From Desulfocucumis palustris (GTDB lineage Bacteria > Bacillota > Desulfotomaculia > Desulfotomaculales > Desulfocucumaceae): a stretch of DNA of 64,000 bases. Positions 61,041 to 64,000 of the stretch are shown piece after piece. The notes beneath the pieces were generated by a model. It was not told the DNA's origin and searched no databases. It was given only the letters and a program-made list of their open reading frames with translations. The DNA is taken from positions 1-64,000 of the forward strand of contig NZ_BFAV01000140.1 of assembly GCF_002933875.1 (NCBI RefSeq), written 5' to 3'. Position 1 is the stretch's first letter. Every line of letters begins with the position of its first letter. The position numbers were made by a program, and so were the translations under genes.

Positions 61041-62963
61041 TTATGCTTCATCAACTTTAAACTTAGCTACTGTTTTTTGCAATTCCTCCGCGATATTGGC
61101 TAACTCTTGGGCGGCGCTGGTTACCTGCTGTATAGAAGAAGCAATCTGCTCGTTGGATGCTGTAAGCTGTTGCGTTCCTTCATTGGCCTGCTTAGAACCA
61201 TTAGCGGCCTCCAGAATCATTTTTGTATTTTTCTCCACGGCTCCAATAATCTGCTTCAACGAAGCACCGGCATTATTAGTCACCTGCACCCCTTCATCAA
61301 CTTCCTTAACTCCATTCTCTATTGCATATACGGCTTCATCAACCCCAATCTGAATTTCCCTGACCAAGTCTGTAATCCCCTTGGAGGCACCAGCAGATTG
61401 CTCAGCCAGCTTACGAACTTCCTCAGCCACTACTGCAAATCCACGGCCATGTTCTCCGGCCCGGGCAGCTTCAATGGCAGCGTTCAAAGCAAGAAGGTTC
61501 GTTTGCTCCGCTATGTCGGTAATTGTCTCAATAATTTTGCCAATTTGTTCAGATTGAGTTCCCAGCTTTTTAATGGCGCCAGCAACCATTTGTTCAGCTA
61601 AGGCTATTGAGTTGATCTTTTCTACCACTTTTTGCACAGCCAGATTGCCTTCCTCTGCAACCTGCCTTACCTGGTCTGATTCTTTAGCCGCTGTTTCCGC
61701 AATTTCTGCCCCCTGGGCCGAGGTTGCCGCAACTTCATTAGTAGTACCGGCTAATTCTTCAACAGTTGCGCTGACCTCTTCACTGGAAGCAGCCAATTCT
61801 TGACTATGTAAAACCAATCGGCCGGAAAGTGTCAAAATAATATTAACTAAATCTCTCAGGCTGGTAATCATCATATTGAAACTATTTGTTAATTGACCTA
61901 TCTCATCAGATCCTGCATCATTTATCTTAATTGCCAGATTACCCATTGCGGCTTTACCAAAAAGTTTATTCAGAGTGCCCAGGGGGATTAATGTGCGGCG
62001 CACAAAATACAGCACAACCAGGATCCACATAATTCCAACAATAACGCTGATTATAATAATTAATTTTGTTTGGTTACCAATTGGCCTGGTTATTTCAGCC
62101 TCAGGAACATTGACACCTATAGACCAATCCGCCAATTTGATTGGGTCATAAAATGTATATAATGTTTCACCGTTAAAATTGGATAATCCCCAACCATCTT
62201 TCCCGGATACCATTTCACTGCCGATTTTACTAAATTCACCCTCTATTTGAGTAGCCTTTGCAGACATTATTAATTTTTTTTCAGGGTGTACCAAAAAAGT
62301 CCCGTCCTGAGCCACTAAAAATGCGTATCCTCCATTATATGTGCCGACTGTATCAACAATTTTATCTACCGTTTCCAAGGAAAGATCCATTACAAACAGG
62401 CCAAGGTAACTATTCCCTTCATAAACAGGAGCAGTTATGGACACAACTTGTTTACCTGTGACCTTATCTATATAGGGCTTAGTAACATAAATTCTATTTG
62501 CCTTTTTTCCCTCGACATACCAGGAACGTTTATCACACGTGTAATCCGGGGGAACTTCAAATTCTTGAATATCAAAAAATGTCTGACTATTTTCCGAACC
62601 AAAGTAAAGGTTAAATATATTAGAATCTTTGCTTACTACATTTCTAATAGTTAAAAGATAATTAACGTATTTATCACTTCCTTGATAAGATTTTGGACTG
62701 CGTTCTTTAGTTATTTTAGCAAAATCAATAATTTCTCTGGAATTAGCCAAAGCCATTACCATGCCGGAATATCGTTCCAAATAGGATTGAATTTCTGCGG
62801 CTGCCCTTTTAGAGGATTCTGTGCCGCTGGTTTTTATACCCGACCATACCAGCTTTTTCATTTCATAATTGTTTACTATAGCCAGTAGTGCAAAACTTAT
62901 AACCAGTAAAATTATTATAGGTGTTAACAGTTTAGTAACAACTGATTTGCTATACTTATTCAT
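61041..62963 (-). CDS. Methyl-accepting chemotaxis protein (dCache type)
   Basis: 640 residues from the ATG at 62963 (AAGGAG in front). Membrane segment 1 (about 9-30), extracytoplasmic double-Cache sensor (about 35-280; contains [23 protein letters not shown]), membrane segment 2 (about 292-315), HAMP, then the signalling domain with hairpin tip [18 protein letters not shown]. dCache domains commonly bind amino acids or related small ligands. No CheW-binding or Che genes nearby. Confidence 0.95.
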   Translation of the reverse strand: MNKYSKSVVTKLLTPIIILLVISFALLAIVNNYEMKKLVWSGIKTSGTESSKRAAAEIQSYLERYSGMVMALANSREIIDFAKITKERSPKSYQGSDKYVNYLLTIRNVVSKDSNIFNLYFGSENSQTFFDIQEFEVPPDYTCDKRSWYVEGKKANRIYVTKPYIDKVTGKQVVSITAPVYEGNSYLGLFVMDLSLETVDKIVDTVGTYNGGYAFLVAQDGTFLVHPEKKLIMSAKATQIEGEFSKIGSEMVSGKDGWGLSNFNGETLYTFYDPIKLADWSIGVNVPEAEITRPIGNQTKLIIIISVIVGIMWILVVLYFVRRTLIPLGTLNKLFGKAAMGNLAIKINDAGSDEIGQLTNSFNMMITSLRDLVNIILTLSGRLVLHSQELAASSEEVSATVEELAGTTNEVAATSAQGAEIAETAAKESDQVRQVAEEGNLAVQKVVEKINSIALAEQMVAGAIKKLGTQSEQIGKIIETITDIAEQTNLLALNAAIEAARAGEHGRGFAVVAEEVRKLAEQSAGASKGITDLVREIQIGVDEAVYAIENGVKEVDEGVQVTNNAGASLKQIIGAVEKNTKMILEAANGSKQANEGTQQLTASNEQIASSIQQVTSAAQELANIAEELQKTVAKFKVDEA

Positions 62964-63141
62964 TTGATACGATCTCCTTAATCCGCGGTTCCGCATGCCT
63001 ATTTTTGGCCAATATTATTCCTAATGTCGCTAAGCGCAGAAACCGATTATACCTTCCCAACACCTTTTATTCCAGGTTGGTTTTTCTGCCTCAAAGCTAT
63101 TCTAATTGTTTTAGGGCAGAACCTGAAACCTGCAAGCAAGA

Positions 63142-63912
63142 TTAACTAATCCCGTATAGTTTGGCCGCCCTTCCTCCGGCCATTTCATTGATTATATTAG
63201 CATCCACATTTTCCTGCTGCATATGTTTAACCGCTTCAATCATCCCGGCCGGGTCATTGGGCATAATATTGCTGTAATCACTGTTCAGCATGCCGTTTAT
63301 AAACAACTCCAGGTTGTCGACAAGTACACCGGGGGTAAGGTTTTGCTTCCTGATGGTTAATCCGGGAACAGCCCCGAATTCGTTAATCTGGCCGATGATA
63401 TCCAGGTGGGCATGATCAATCACCAGCAACCCGGGGTTAATTCCCACCCCTGCCGCCATATCGAGCATTATGCCTACGATAGTCTGTCTGTTCTCCTTGG
63501 GAGTGTGGATAATAACCGGAACATTGTTGTCCCTGGCCACTTCCAATTGAGCTTTTAAAACTTCTTTTTCCAGCGGGGAGGCATTATTCATACCCACTTC
63601 TCCAATTCCCACAACTGTCTCTTCTTTTAAAAATTCCGGCAGTTTATCGATAACCCTTGCCCAATCTCCGGGTATACCCGCCGGGTGTACGCCAACCGCT
63701 GTGTAAAGATCAACGCCCACCGCTGCCGCCAGCTGGCGGTAAAAGCCGCTGATCGCTCTAAAATGGTCAAAGTAACTTTCGGCATAACGGGCAGAGATAA
63801 CAATGGAACAGCTTACCGCCTTATTGATACCGTTTGCCGCCATGGCGATAAAACCATCATAAGGTATCATGCCGGCATGAGTGTGGCTGTCAATCAAATT
63901 TTTTATAGTCAT
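63142..63912 (-). CDS. TatD-like amidohydrolase
   Basis: 256 residues. LIDSHTHAGM (metal HxH), VGVHPAG, GIGEVGMN (bridging Glu), VIIHTPKE and VIDHAHLD are in the TatD/amidohydrolase order, but GEVGMN replaces the usual GExGLD and the last Asp motif (NSDYSN) differs, so it is a divergent member whose substrate may not be DNA. AGGAG before the ATG. Single gene; its upstream region runs out of the window. Confidence 0.8.
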   Translation of the reverse strand: MTIKNLIDSHTHAGMIPYDGFIAMAANGINKAVSCSIVISARYAESYFDHFRAISGFYRQLAAAVGVDLYTAVGVHPAGIPGDWARVIDKLPEFLKEETVVGIGEVGMNNASPLEKEVLKAQLEVARDNNVPVIIHTPKENRQTIVGIMLDMAAGVGINPGLLVIDHAHLDIIGQINEFGAVPGLTIRKQNLTPGVLVDNLELFINGMLNSDYSNIMPNDPAGMIEAVKHMQQENVDANIINEMAGGRAAKLYGIS

Positions 63913-64000
63913 GATAATTAAAAATTCTCCTCGTCATTTAATCAATTTGTCCTGCATTTTACCAAAGGCAATCCGGAATAAAAAAGGTTATTATGGTGAT

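Overview
The window looks like a chromosomal segment of a spore-forming anaerobic Firmicute of the Peptococcaceae type (Pelotomaculum/Desulfotomaculum relatives). Reasons: a near-complete, inverted copy of the Bacillus subtilis bofA-dnaX-csfB-tmk-holB-ricT-yabA-rsmI-abrB-metG-tatD-yabE-ksgA gene order; sporulation genes (bofA, gin/csfB, sspH, a Spo0A-type box in front of abrB); T-box control of metG and of a serine operon; and oxygen-sensitive chemistry (a four-subunit 2-oxoacid:ferredoxin oxidoreductase and a divergent [FeFe]-hydrogenase-like protein). The genus is an inference from gene content, not a database match.

Layout. (1) 1-21,700, almost all on the minus strand: ykuK, rsmA, yabE, cobO, tatD, T-box-metG, divergent abrB, then the tight decarboxylase-tmk-holB-ricT-yabA-rsmI operon, gin, a cupin gene, korABCD with a P-loop protein, bofA flanked by palindromic repeats, recR, ebfC, dnaX, the large SRP RNA and tRNA-Ser(GGA). 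(2) 21,700-47,200: about 25 kb lying between tRNA-Ser(GGA)/SRP RNA and tRNA-Ser(CGA)/tadA, which sit close together in B. subtilis-like genomes. It holds sspH, the hydrogenase-like gene, a DUF3800 gene, topB, helD, a secreted protein, a TDT transporter, ABC-F, MATE, a hydrolase with a TetR regulator, and at its right end three spaced copies of the 3' half of tRNA-Ser(CGA). (3) 47,200-64,000: tadA, upp, a solute-binding-protein fusion, four further tRNAs, a glycosyltransferase, serS, the T-box-controlled aminotransferase-serA operon, pdxS-pdxT, an IS remnant, an ArsB/NhaD-type permease, a chemoreceptor and a TatD-like hydrolase.

Most notable signal: 39,955-47,294 is a tandem ladder of tRNA-Ser(CGA) 3' fragments in one orientation, spaced about 2.4 kb apart. 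Each fragment is followed (in tRNA orientation) by its own rho-independent terminator, and each interval carries a small cargo (MocR + GNAT; ArsR + two NAD(P) oxidoreductases; restriction-modification debris + a nucleotidyltransferase-like/XRE pair). No integrase is visible. This fits serial site-specific insertion at one tRNA gene followed by decay. The nucleotidyltransferase-like/XRE pair has a palindrome between its -35 and -10 boxes and may be a toxin-antitoxin-like module.

All calls come from reading the sequence and its translations; no searches or folding programs were run.
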